Source of the DNA: Haloferax marinisediminis
GTDB lineage: Archaea > Halobacteriota > Halobacteria > Halobacteriales > Haloferacaceae
DNA length: 64,000 bases
Direction: 5' to 3'
NCBI RefSeq assembly: GCF_009674585.1
Contig: NZ_WKJP01000001.1
Location: 744,001-808,000, forward strand
Position numbers and translations under genes: made by a program. The notes below the pieces were generated by a model that was not told the origin of the DNA, searched no databases, and saw only the letters and a list, made by a program, of their open reading frames with translations. The first letter of the stretch is position 1; each line of letters starts with the position of its first letter. Positions 53,950 through 61,787 of this stretch are shown here, in pieces.

Positions 53950-54170
53950 CGAAAGGAACAGAGACGTTCAGTTTCTCGCGTTTGTTTCGCGCGAGTAGGA
54001 CACGTAAAGGGCGCAGAAAATGGGGCACTGAGGCGTGATGGTGTGACAGTAGTGCGGAGCGAGCGTGCTCGATAGCGGCCCATGTCTTGACAATATAATA
54101 TAACGATATCTCTGCTTGTGGTGTGGTAACGTAGCTCCTACTAAAACCTGTTGCAAGGGTAGATGCAGGT
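53950..54170. other. 221-bp AT-rich spacer before HiPIP gene
   Basis: This spacer contains AT-rich ATATAATATAACGATATC (near 54091-54108), by far the most AT-rich segment nearby and a likely promoter of the lipoprotein gene with a leader of some 40 nt. No gene was found. Confidence 0.45.
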
Positions 54171-55001
54171 ATGGCACAATCTAGCCGGACAAGGAGACGG
54201 TTCCTTCAACTGGCGGGGAGTGGCACGGTTCTGAGTCTCGCTGGCTGTCTTGGTGGCGGGGGGACCCAAGAGACAGAGACGACCACTGCTGAGACGACCA
54301 CCACCGAGGAGATGGAAGAAGAACACGAAGAGGAACTTCCAGAAGGTGTCACTGAAGAGGTGTTCGAGCGGGGGCCAGTCCCCGAAGAGTACCAGACTGC
54401 ACTCTCACAAGCGAACGAAGAGAGAGACCCATCCCGGTTAGTTTCTAAGGAAGATGTCCAGTTCCAAGAGGCAGACGACGCCTTCGACGCAGGACTCGCC
54501 ATCGAAGGGACGAACTGTGGGAACTGCGCGGAGTACATCCCGGACAAGAATGGCGACGGTTTCGGGGCCTGCGCGAAGGTCGAAGGGTACATCGACCCCG
54601 AAGACTGGTGTGTCCTCTGGGAATCCATCGAAGAGGCAGAAGCAGAACAAACCGCGACGGAGGAACACGAAGAGGAACTTCCGGAAGGTGTCACCGAAGA
54701 GGTGTTCGAACGAGGGCCCGTTCCGGAAGAGTACCAGACTGCACTCTCACAAGCGAACGAAGAGAGAGACCCAAACCAGTTACTCACTAAGGAGGACGTT
54801 CAGTTCCAAGAGGCAGACGACGCTTTCGACGCGGGGCTCGCCGTCGAAGGGACGAACTGTGGGAACTGCGCGGAGTACATCCCGGACAAGAACGGTGACG
54901 GCTTCGGCGCCTGCGCGAAGGTCGAAGGGTACATCGACCCCGAAGACTGGTGTGTCCTCTGGGAGTCTATCGAAGAAGCAGAGGCAGAACAGGGGAGCTA
55001 A
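54171..55001 (+). CDS. Tat lipoprotein with two tandem HiPIP domains
   Basis: This 276-residue protein has a twin-arginine signal (RTRRRFLQLAG) and lipobox LAGC with Cys26, then a Thr/Glu linker. Two nearly identical 114-residue units follow, each with the high-potential iron-sulfur pattern C-x2-C-x14-C-x12-C: Cys116, 119, 134, 147 and Cys230, 233, 248, 261. Each should hold one 4Fe-4S cluster at high potential, giving a two-cluster electron carrier on the outer membrane face. Partners are unknown; no oxidase or photosystem gene is adjacent. Confidence 0.88.
   Translation: MAQSSRTRRRFLQLAGSGTVLSLAGCLGGGGTQETETTTAETTTTEEMEEEHEEELPEGVTEEVFERGPVPEEYQTALSQANEERDPSRLVSKEDVQFQEADDAFDAGLAIEGTNCGNCAEYIPDKNGDGFGACAKVEGYIDPEDWCVLWESIEEAEAEQTATEEHEEELPEGVTEEVFERGPVPEEYQTALSQANEERDPNQLLTKEDVQFQEADDAFDAGLAVEGTNCGNCAEYIPDKNGDGFGACAKVEGYIDPEDWCVLWESIEEAEAEQGS
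54321..54996 (+). repeat. 342-bp tandem duplication encoding HiPIP domains
   Basis: Unit 1 (54321-54662) and unit 2 (54663 to about 54996) are in frame with a 342-bp period. They differ mainly at third codon positions. The duplication created the second HiPIP domain together with its linker. Confidence 0.93.
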
Positions 55002-55010
55002 CCCGTCGTC

Positions 55011-55265
55011 TCACTCTTGTGCGACGCCGATGTTCTTTAGCATTCCACCGCAGCGTGGGCAGAGCTGTTCGTGAATGCCGAGTCCAGAGCGATAGCCGCA
55101 CGACGTGCATTCGTACCACGAGCGAGTGACGAGTACCGCTGTGGGGCGCTTTACGAGTTCTTCTGGTCGGCGCTCGGCCAGTTCGGTCGGTTCCGGCTCG
55201 ACGAGTTCTCTCGATTCCGCTTCGACGAGGTCTGTCGGCTCACGTTTGATGATATCGTCAGTCAT
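55011..55265 (-). CDS. small rubrerythrin-type zinc-ribbon protein
   Basis: This 84-residue protein has a C-terminal zinc ribbon (CTSCGYRSG and CPRCGG) after a repetitive acidic stretch (REPTDLVEAESRELVEPEPTELAERRPEELV) in which EPTEL-like units recur. The ribbon resembles the rubredoxin-like end of rubrerythrins but lacks a ferritin domain. It may bind zinc or iron; no function is known. It converges on the HiPIP lipoprotein gene with a 9-bp gap. Confidence 0.8.
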   Translation of the reverse strand: MTDDIIKREPTDLVEAESRELVEPEPTELAERRPEELVKRPTAVLVTRSWYECTSCGYRSGLGIHEQLCPRCGGMLKNIGVAQE

Positions 55266-55418
55266 GGAGACCAGTACGCCATGCTAGGAGTTAACTGTTG
55301 ACACACGTGTTTTCCACCGAAATAGTCCGGAATTCGGGCATCTCGACCCGATTCGACGCGAGTCGTCCCGAGACACGCTTTCGACGTACTTTTTATCCGC
55401 GACCGTTTTCATCCGCGC

Positions 55419-55820
55419 ATGGCAGAATTCATGGTCGTCGTCGCCGACCCCGACTCCGGCGAGACCTACCAGTTCGACGTCGAAGGACAGGATGCAAACC
55501 GATTCCTTGGCCGCGACCTCGGTGACGAGGTCGACGGCGGTGCTGTCGGCCTCGACGGCTTCACGCTCGAGCTGACGGGTGGCTCGGACAAGGCCGGTCG
55601 TCCGATGCACCCCGAAGTCCCCGGCGCAAACCTCAAAGAAATCCTCACCGAGGGTGGCATCGGCTACGCTCCCTCCCGTGAAGGCGAGCGCAAGCGCGTC
55701 ACCGTCCGCGGTCGCCAGGTCTCCGAAGAGACCGTCCAGATCAACGTGAAGGTCGTCGAAGGCGGTTCCGTCGCTGACGCACTCAGCGAAGACGACGACG
55801 AAGAAGAAGCAGACGAATAA
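55419..55820 (+). CDS. rps6e: 30S ribosomal protein S6e
   Basis: This 133-residue archaeal S6e has [45 protein letters not shown] and the conserved [33 protein letters not shown], with a halophilic acidic tail. It is a component of the small subunit. The promoter TTTTTATCC lies about 25-30 bp upstream. A family of unknown function is encoded directly after it (23 bp). Confidence 0.97.
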   Translation: MAEFMVVVADPDSGETYQFDVEGQDANRFLGRDLGDEVDGGAVGLDGFTLELTGGSDKAGRPMHPEVPGANLKEILTEGGIGYAPSREGERKRVTVRGRQVSEETVQINVKVVEGGSVADALSEDDDEEEADE

Positions 55821-55843
55821 CACCTTCTCGCTTCTCTCTCCCC

Positions 55844-56281
55844 GTGCCAGAGCAACTGCCGTCCGACCATCCGTCGGTCCAGACGTTCCGCGCGAAAATC
55901 GCCCGCAGCGGTGGCACTCGTCGTCCCTGCCTGCGTGTCCCAGACGACGTCCCCGCCGCCGAAGGCGACTTCATTCGCCTCCACCTCGACGGGACGGCCT
56001 ATCACGCTCGTCTCGCTGGCGACGCTTCGGGACTCGTGGTTCGTGGCGCGTACGACAACAAGCGCCTCGCGCGCACACCCGGAGAGGGTGAGAATCGACT
56101 CGTCGAGTGGTGCCGCGAACACGACCGCGGCCCGGACGACGCCGTCGAACTCGACGAACTCGACGGTGGCTACCAGTTCGGTCTCCGGGTCCCCGGTGTC
56201 CGAACCGTCTACCGCGTCACCGAGCGCCCGAACGACTCGCTTTCGAGTATCGCCGAGAAGTTCGGATTGTCCGACGAGTAG
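55844..56281 (+). CDS. haloarchaeal conserved protein of unknown function
   Basis: This 145-residue protein starts with GTG 55844, 23 bp after rps6e. The layout (beta-rich N-half VQTFRAKIARSGGTRRPCLRVPDDVPAAEGDFIRLHLDG, then VVRGAYDNKRLA and a C-terminal helix) suggests a small single domain. There are no metal or catalytic motifs. Its stop lies inside the first of three imperfect repeats at 56273-56366. Linkage to S6e may hint at a translation-related role; this is only context. Confidence 0.75.
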   Translation: MPEQLPSDHPSVQTFRAKIARSGGTRRPCLRVPDDVPAAEGDFIRLHLDGTAYHARLAGDASGLVVRGAYDNKRLARTPGEGENRLVEWCREHDRGPDDAVELDELDGGYQFGLRVPGVRTVYRVTERPNDSLSSIAEKFGLSDE

Positions 56282-56366
56282 GTCGCTCGCCCGGTCCGAA
56301 ACAACCGGACGAGTAAATCTCTCACCCGGTCCATTTCTCTCGACGAGTAAGTCGCTCGCCCGCCCG
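56273..56366. repeat. three imperfect tandem repeats after the gene end
   Basis: GACGAGTA(A/G)(G/A)TC(G/T)CTC(G/A)CCCG occurs at 56273, 56308 and 56342 with a period of 34-35 bp. The first copy includes the stop codon of the upstream gene. Confidence 0.75.
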
Positions 56367-56428
56367 ACGAACGTCGCTCCCGACACAGATACACGCCGCT
56401 TTTAGGGCGTGATGCCTCTAGACGGGAT

Positions 56429-56857
56429 ATGAGCAAGGTAGCGGAGTACCTCTCGGGCGAGCGTCTCGACGACGTGGCGCTCTATCTCACGCACGAGTAT
56501 CTCGACAGCCAAGGCAAACTCCCCAACATGGGCGAAGAAGTCGAAAACGGCTACATCCTCATCGTACCCGGTGACGATGGCCGCCGTGCGTTCGCTGCCG
56601 GAACGGGAATGGACGCGATGGAGTTCGCCCAGACCGCGATGGGCAACGACGGCGACATCGACCGTGACCTGAGCGGCGGTGTCTGCCCCGACGCAACGTC
56701 CGACGAGAACCACGAAGCGAAGTTCATCTTCTCGTTCGCCGAAGCACAGAACGAGGAAGTCGGCGGCATCTACGAGGAGGGCGACGTCATCCACGCCTAC
56801 GCGAAGTGTACCTGCGGAACGACGTACTCCGACCGCTGGGTCGTCGACGACGAGTAA
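56429..56857 (+). CDS. haloarchaeal conserved protein (CTCG motif)
   Basis: This 142-residue acidic protein begins MSKVAEYLSGERLDDVALYLTHEYLDSQ and ends with a CTCG pair (AYAKCTCGTTYSDRWV), plus one earlier Cys in GGVCPDAT. The central part (YILIVPGDDGRRAFAAGTGMDAMEFAQTAMG) looks globular. I recognise it only as a conserved haloarchaeal family without known function. ATG 56429 is 147 bp after the previous gene, with the repeat array between. Confidence 0.75.
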   Translation: MSKVAEYLSGERLDDVALYLTHEYLDSQGKLPNMGEEVENGYILIVPGDDGRRAFAAGTGMDAMEFAQTAMGNDGDIDRDLSGGVCPDATSDENHEAKFIFSFAEAQNEEVGGIYEEGDVIHAYAKCTCGTTYSDRWVVDDE

Positions 56858-56896
56858 CGCGAGTCTCACGCGTTTCTGTCGTGTTCAGTACGTTCG

Positions 56897-58117
56897 TTAC
56901 CGTTCGGTCTCGAGGTCTTCGTCTTCTTCCGGCATCTCGGCCACCCGCTCGAACGCGTTGAGGATGACGCGCTTCGTGGTCGCCCCCTGCGTCGTCCAGT
57001 GGTGGGCGTAGTCGAGCATGTCGTCGTAGATGTCTGGTTTACACCCTGCGGCTTTGGGGTGGCCACCGCCGTTGACGAGACCTGCAACCTCGTGACAGCG
57101 CTCGAAGTCGTCCGACCCGCGGATGCTCGCGCTCCCAGCGGGCTTGACGACGACTGCGGCGTCGGCACCCTTCTCACGGAGCGCGTCTGCAACTTCGTTC
57201 TGCGAGCAGCGACCGTAGGTGATGCCGACGGTCCAGTCGCCGACTGTCTTCATGTCCGCGCGGTCGACGGCGGCCTCGATGAGGTTCTCCTTCTCGATGC
57301 GGCGGTGGGCGATGTACTCCTCGACGACCGGTGGGAGGTCTGCGCCGTAGGCACCGACGATTGCCACGTACTCCTCTTTCGAGGTCCAGTAGGCGTAGTC
57401 GGCGAGGTCCTGACTTCGCTCGTCTTCGTTCAGCCAGAGGTCGTGGTCGCGGGTGACTGCGGCGAGTTCGACGAACCGCTCGTCGAAGTCGTAGTCGAGT
57501 TCGCGGAGCGCCACGTCGGTCGAACACTCCTCGTCGGATTCGCCGACGACGAGGTCGACGCCCGCCTCGCGGACCTTCGATTCGACCTCGGGTTTCCACT
57601 GGTGGTGGTCGTACCAGTGAATCTCGCCTGCGACCTCGGTGAGCGCTTCGAGTTCTTCTTCGACGTACTCGTACTTGTCCGGACAGAGGTCACAGACGTA
57701 CACGTCGATACCTTCGGGTGCATATTCAGCGACGCGAAGGAGGTCGTCTTCCAGCGAGTACGGACTCGACCCGACGAGTGCGACCGACGACTTGGGTCGC
57801 TCTTCTTCTTCGTCGGCGTCCACAGCCGCTTCGTCTTCTTCCTCGTCTTCGTCGTCACTCAGTCGTTCTTTGATGCGCTCTTCGAAGTCGTCGACGTCGA
57901 GGGCGGCGTCGTACATCTCGCGGATGAGCGCGACACACCCGAGACCGTCGGCGTCGGTGTCGGTGACGACTGCCACCGAGGCGTCTTCGAGTTTCTCTTT
58001 TGCGCGTTCTTCGGCGCGAGATTCGTCGAGCGAGTCGGGATAGAAAAATCCTGCTCCCGGGAGGACAGACTTGCGGGGGAGCGAGAGTCGAGAACTGTCG
58101 ATGAGCTCGTCTTCCAT
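56897..58117 (-). CDS. DHH-family phosphoesterase
   Basis: This 406-residue protein has motif I VVTDTDADGLG (about 49-59), the DHH motif in WYDHHQW and the DHHA1 end VNGGGHPKAAGC. The fold hydrolyses phosphodiester bonds using Mn2+; relatives include RecJ-like exonucleases, nanoRNases and c-di-AMP phosphodiesterases. An acidic insertion (DDEDEEEDEAAVDADEEEE) lies between the first motifs. Which substrate it uses is not evident. It converges on the previous gene. Confidence 0.9.
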   Translation of the reverse strand: MEDELIDSSRLSLPRKSVLPGAGFFYPDSLDESRAEERAKEKLEDASVAVVTDTDADGLGCVALIREMYDAALDVDDFEERIKERLSDDEDEEEDEAAVDADEEEERPKSSVALVGSSPYSLEDDLLRVAEYAPEGIDVYVCDLCPDKYEYVEEELEALTEVAGEIHWYDHHQWKPEVESKVREAGVDLVVGESDEECSTDVALRELDYDFDERFVELAAVTRDHDLWLNEDERSQDLADYAYWTSKEEYVAIVGAYGADLPPVVEEYIAHRRIEKENLIEAAVDRADMKTVGDWTVGITYGRCSQNEVADALREKGADAAVVVKPAGSASIRGSDDFERCHEVAGLVNGGGHPKAAGCKPDIYDDMLDYAHHWTTQGATTKRVILNAFERVAEMPEEDEDLETER

Positions 58118-58247
58118 ACAACCGCGTCGGACGCGACGGGGAAAACTCCTGCCGATTGCATCGACTCGTGTTCGTCCGGGTCGGCTTCGGGGCGGGTTCC
58201 AGTCGTACTCGGGTCGTTCGCGTGTCTGTTCGCAGACCGTCGTCTCT

Positions 58248-58709
58248 TCAGGCCGCTTCTTCGCCGAGGAGTGTGTCGACTGACCCCTCTTCGAGTTGCC
58301 GAACCGTCAACACCGGCACCGGACAGGTTCGGACGACGCGTTCGGCGACGCTCCCGATGAGGAAGCGGTTCTCACCGTGGCGGCCGCGAGTTCCCATCGC
58401 GACCAAGTCTGCGTCCGCTTCGCGGGCGTAGTTCGAAATTTCGGCTGCCGGCCGCCCCTCACGGACCGCGAACGTCACGTCTCGCTCCGTCTCCGCCTGC
58501 ACGTCGGCCAACGCTTCCTCGCCGCGCTCGCGGAGCGCCTCGCGCATCTCTTCACGGAGTCGCTCTGGCGCCGTCTCCACGTCGCCGGCGTCGACGACGT
58601 ACAGCGCGTGAACGTCGGCATCGAAGCGCTCAGCGAGGTCGACGGCGACACGGATCCCGCGTCTTACGCTCGCCGACCCGTCGGTGGCGATGACGATGGT
58701 GTCGAACAT
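58248..58709 (-). CDS. universal stress protein (UspA family)
   Basis: This 153-residue protein from ATG 58709 has the Usp fold with FDTIVIATDGSASVRRGIRVAVDLAERF at the start and the ATP-binding G-2x-G-9x-G(S/T) pattern in MGTRGRHGENRFLIGSVAERVVRTCPVPVLTV. It probably binds ATP and acts in stress response. It is divergent from a second, more diverged Usp gene, with about 100 bp between. Confidence 0.92.
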   Translation of the reverse strand: MFDTIVIATDGSASVRRGIRVAVDLAERFDADVHALYVVDAGDVETAPERLREEMREALRERGEEALADVQAETERDVTFAVREGRPAAEISNYAREADADLVAMGTRGRHGENRFLIGSVAERVVRTCPVPVLTVRQLEEGSVDTLLGEEAA

Positions 58710-58809
58710 GTCCTCGGATTCAGCGTGCGACGTGATAAAACCCGTCCGGTCAGCGAGCCGCCGGCGACGGTGGGTGAGTTTTTTGTCGTCCCCCAACGGA
58801 GGTGGGGAC

Positions 58810-59265
58810 ATGTCATCGCGCCCGCTCTCTATCGACCTCGTCCTCGTGCCGGTCGACCAAAGCGAGGAGGCGACGCGTGCGGCCCGCTACGCCGTCGAAA
58901 TCGCGGCCAAGTACGACGCCGCGGTCCACGCTGTCCACGTCCTCGGCGAGGACGTCGTCCGTGCAATCGAGCAGGGCGTCGTCGACCAGGACGCCGTTGC
59001 CGAAGACAGTAAGGCAGTGACGGATACGGTCTCCAAGATTGCTCACGACGCAGGTGTCCCAATCACCACGTCTGTCGCGTACGGGTTCTCACCGACGAGC
59101 AAACTCCGTCACCCCGGTAGTGTCGTCCTCGACACCGCAGAAGAACTGGAGGTTGATTTCGTCGTCGTCCCGCGCGAACCCGTCTCGGGCGACCCGGGCG
59201 AGGTGCTCGCGAAGGCCGCCGAGTACGTCCTGTTGTACGCCAGCCAACCCGTTCTCTCGGCGTGA
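58810..59265 (+). CDS. universal stress protein (UspA family, diverged)
   Basis: This 151-residue protein from ATG 58810 keeps the Usp core (DLVLVPVDQSEEATRAARYAVEIAAKY, AVHAVHVLGEDVVRA) but its C-terminal half lacks the Gly-rich ATP loop seen in the neighbour (it has VVVPREPVSGDPGEVLAKAAEYVLLYASQPVLSA). It may therefore not bind ATP. It faces the other Usp gene across a shared intergenic region. Confidence 0.88.
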   Translation: MSSRPLSIDLVLVPVDQSEEATRAARYAVEIAAKYDAAVHAVHVLGEDVVRAIEQGVVDQDAVAEDSKAVTDTVSKIAHDAGVPITTSVAYGFSPTSKLRHPGSVVLDTAEELEVDFVVVPREPVSGDPGEVLAKAAEYVLLYASQPVLSA

Positions 59266-59274
59266 CGACGCGGG

Positions 59275-59817
59275 TTACTCCGACGGTTCGGTGAGGCGAA
59301 TGGTCATCTCTAACTCGAAACTCTCGGCGTCGCTCGTCTCGAACCCGACATTCTGGTAGAGGCCGACTGCGGCGCGGTTCCATCGCTCGACGGTGAGCCA
59401 CACCTTTTCGACGCCGGACACGCGCCCGTGTCCGAGGAGCGCTTTGATGAGTCGCGTCCCGATACCGGCGCGCTGGTACGTCTGGTGGACGAAGATTGCG
59501 AGTTCGTAGGCGTCGCCGTCGGGGACGAGCGTCGCGTGTCCGGCAACCTCGTCGCCGTCCCACGCGATGACGTTCAGACAGTCGCCGTCGAGGATGTTGT
59601 CCAGCCAATCACGGATACGGTCTTCTCGCCCCGGTGGGATACCTTGTGCCCGGTCTGAGGGGTCGAACGAATCGTACATCTCGACGAGGGCTTCGAGTTC
59701 CTCGTCGGTGCCGTCGTAGGTACGAACCTCGATAGTCCGGTCGTCTTTGTCGCTGAACGACAGCGGTGGCGGGTCGTACGGGTCTGCGACGACGTCGGAG
59801 TACGTTCGAGTGCTCAT
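59275..59817 (-). CDS. GNAT-family N-acetyltransferase
   Basis: This 180-residue acetyltransferase has motif A ELAIFVHQTYQRAGIGTRLI and the following VWLTVERWNRAAVGLYQNVGFET typical of small-molecule or peptide N-acetyltransferases. The substrate is not predictable. It begins with ATG 59817, overlapping the end of the upstream Usp gene by 4 bp, so the two are co-expressed. It is the second GNAT of this type in the window. Confidence 0.9.
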   Translation of the reverse strand: MSTRTYSDVVADPYDPPPLSFSDKDDRTIEVRTYDGTDEELEALVEMYDSFDPSDRAQGIPPGREDRIRDWLDNILDGDCLNVIAWDGDEVAGHATLVPDGDAYELAIFVHQTYQRAGIGTRLIKALLGHGRVSGVEKVWLTVERWNRAAVGLYQNVGFETSDAESFELEMTIRLTEPSE

Positions 59818-60182
59818 CGTACTAGGGTCACGGTTACGTGGGAGTTGAGGAGGACGAACTCCGCGATGCTCCCAATCTGAATCTTCCCCATCGGACTCGT
59901 CTCTCCGCCGCCCAACACGAGTTGGTCGAACCCTTCGTTCTCGGCGAAGTCGACGAGCGCGCTCCCGGGGTCACCCTCGAGGTGGCGGACCGTCGCCTCG
60001 ATTCCGAGGTCGGAGACAACTTCTGAGACCTTCGATTCGATATCGTCGCGCGAACGCTCCACAGACGGGTTATCGACGATTGCGATGGTGAGGTCGTCGT
60101 CGACGTGCGCTGTTCGTTCGACCGTCTTTTCGAGCGCTCGGATGGAATCGTCACTGCCACCGATTCCGAGCAGTACCTTCAT
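59814..60182 (-). CDS. universal stress protein, small
   Basis: This 122-residue protein from ATG 60182 has MKVLLGIGGSDDSIRALEKTV, VDNPSVERSRDDIESKVSEVV and the ATP-binding end LVLGGGETSPMGKIQIGSIAEFVLLNSHVTVTLV. It is shorter than the 140-150 residues usual for Usp proteins. It is translationally coupled to a GNAT enzyme. The longer upstream reading frame is Ser/Pro-rich antisense sequence and was not used. Confidence 0.88.
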   Translation of the reverse strand: MKVLLGIGGSDDSIRALEKTVERTAHVDDDLTIAIVDNPSVERSRDDIESKVSEVVSDLGIEATVRHLEGDPGSALVDFAENEGFDQLVLGGGETSPMGKIQIGSIAEFVLLNSHVTVTLVR

Positions 60183-60303
60183 GATTCCCACTCTCGCGGG
60201 GATGATAGAAAACCCTTGCCCGGACTTGGGGTTCGAGTCGGTCCACAGCGTCACCCCCTGTCGTCGCGGAACCCTTTTCGGCCATGGCACGGTACCCCGC
60301 GGT

Positions 60304-61125
60304 ATGACAGACGAGTTTGGCGAGTCCGACGAGGACTTGGCCGGTTCCGAGACGGAGCCAGACCCGACCGAATCGGTCGAAGACGCACCCGAAACGACGG
60401 AATCTCGGGAGTCCGAGTCAGCAGGGGCGACCGTCGAAACCGGAACCGGTGTCGATGCGGACGCCGATGCAGCGTCCGAGTCTGCCACTGAGTCGGTTGA
60501 CGAGGAAGCCGATGCCGGCGCTGACGAGGAATCGGGTTCTGACGGCGACACCGACGTCGAATCCGCTGACGCCGACGCTGACGCCGGAGACGACGCCGAC
60601 ACCGATGCCGACGCTGAACCCGACGTTCCGAAAGACGTGCAAAAGTACGCCCGCTTCAAGAAGGTCGACGGCGCGCAGTACGACCGCGTCAACGACTTCC
60701 TCCGCGACCGGACCTACGTGACGGCGCGCGAGTGGGCCATCGCACGTCTCTGTGCGGACTTCCGAACCGAGACGGGTGTCGAGATGACGAAGATTGGCGA
60801 GAACCTCCCCGAACTCGTCCCGTTCATGACCGACACGTACTCGCCGCAGGCGGTCAATCAGGCACGCTCTGCGTTCCGTGACAAGGTTCGAAAGTCGGGT
60901 GCGACGTTCCTCTACGGTGCGATGTCGGGGTTCTTCACGGCCGAAGAACTCGACGAGATGATGTACGAAGTGACCGAGATTGCGAAGTTCCTCCTCGAAG
61001 TCGAGGGTGTCGACCTCTCGGTCGAAGAAGAACTCGAAGCCGAAGAGCGCATCTCGAGCGTCATGCGCGAGGTCCGTGAGGCGAGTACGGAACTCCGGAA
61101 CGAAGAACTCTCGAACGACGACTGA
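60304..61125 (+). CDS. haloarchaeal protein with long acidic N-terminus
   Basis: This 273-residue protein starts at ATG 60304. Residues 1-110 are almost only Asp, Glu, Ala, Ser and Thr with DADAD-type repeats. The folded part (about 112-260) is helical: VPKDVQKYARFKKVDGAQYDRVNDFLRDRTYVTAREWAIARLCADFRTETGVEMTKIGENLPELVPFM. It is a conserved haloarchaeal family without known function. The helical part could bind nucleic acid or protein; there is no direct evidence. Confidence 0.8.
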   Translation: MTDEFGESDEDLAGSETEPDPTESVEDAPETTESRESESAGATVETGTGVDADADAASESATESVDEEADAGADEESGSDGDTDVESADADADAGDDADTDADAEPDVPKDVQKYARFKKVDGAQYDRVNDFLRDRTYVTAREWAIARLCADFRTETGVEMTKIGENLPELVPFMTDTYSPQAVNQARSAFRDKVRKSGATFLYGAMSGFFTAEELDEMMYEVTEIAKFLLEVEGVDLSVEEELEAEERISSVMREVREASTELRNEELSNDD

Positions 61126-61145
61126 AGAGAACGCTCGAACGAGCG

Positions 61146-61667
61146 TTACGGAAACAGTGGGTCCGGGTCGGACTGGAGGAGTTCGACACGCTGGTCGGCT
61201 TCGACCGGCCTGACGTAGAGCCGTAATTCGCCCTGCTCGCGGGCTTTCTTCGCCATTACGTCCACCTTGTCCAGCGCGTAGTAGAGCGGAACGACGACTG
61301 CTTTCTCCGCCGCCGGTGCTTGCACGACGGAGACGGCGAACACCGTCCCACTCTCGCGGGCACGGTAGACGTCGTATCTGTCGAACGCTGCGTGGTCGAC
61401 CCACTCCGAGAGCGTCTCGAACTCACGGCCCGGCACGAGGATGTCGAATCCGACGCGCTCGGTCGCGTCGGGGAGATTCGCCGGGGGAAGCACCGTCACG
61501 TCACCGGGGTGGAGGACGAGCGTCTCCCAGCCTTCTGCCTCGTACTCTTCGGCAGTCGCTTCGGCGTCTTCGACGACAGTCTCCCAGAACGACAACACTC
61601 CTTCGAGTGGATGGGGGTCTCCTGCGTTCGGTCCACGAGTCCGCGGCGGCGTCTGCTCTTCGGTCAT
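61146..61667 (-). CDS. haloarchaeal conserved protein of unknown function
   Basis: This 173-residue protein from ATG 61667 has a core with LSFWETVVEDAEATAEEYEAEGWETLVLHPGDVTVLPP, GFDILVPGREFETL and a C-terminal RLYVRPVEADQRVELL. The mixed alpha-beta pattern is reminiscent of small regulatory or binding domains, but I see no motif. It converges on the acidic protein gene and is 120 bp downstream of pyrC. Confidence 0.72.
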   Translation of the reverse strand: MTEEQTPPRTRGPNAGDPHPLEGVLSFWETVVEDAEATAEEYEAEGWETLVLHPGDVTVLPPANLPDATERVGFDILVPGREFETLSEWVDHAAFDRYDVYRARESGTVFAVSVVQAPAAEKAVVVPLYYALDKVDVMAKKAREQGELRLYVRPVEADQRVELLQSDPDPLFP

Positions 61668-61787
61668 GTGTGTCGTTGTCTCGGTGAGTCCGACGGGAAA
61701 AGGATTCGCTTGCCGAATCAGAACGTGGCGGCGAAACAAGCAGTCATCTCGTCGAAAGTCACGGCGCGGTACTGGGTGGCGTGTCGG

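Noticed and set aside
56999-58360. 453-residue plus-strand open frame over the DHH gene
   Set aside because: It is antisense to a complete DHH phosphoesterase; composition is typical of a shadow frame.
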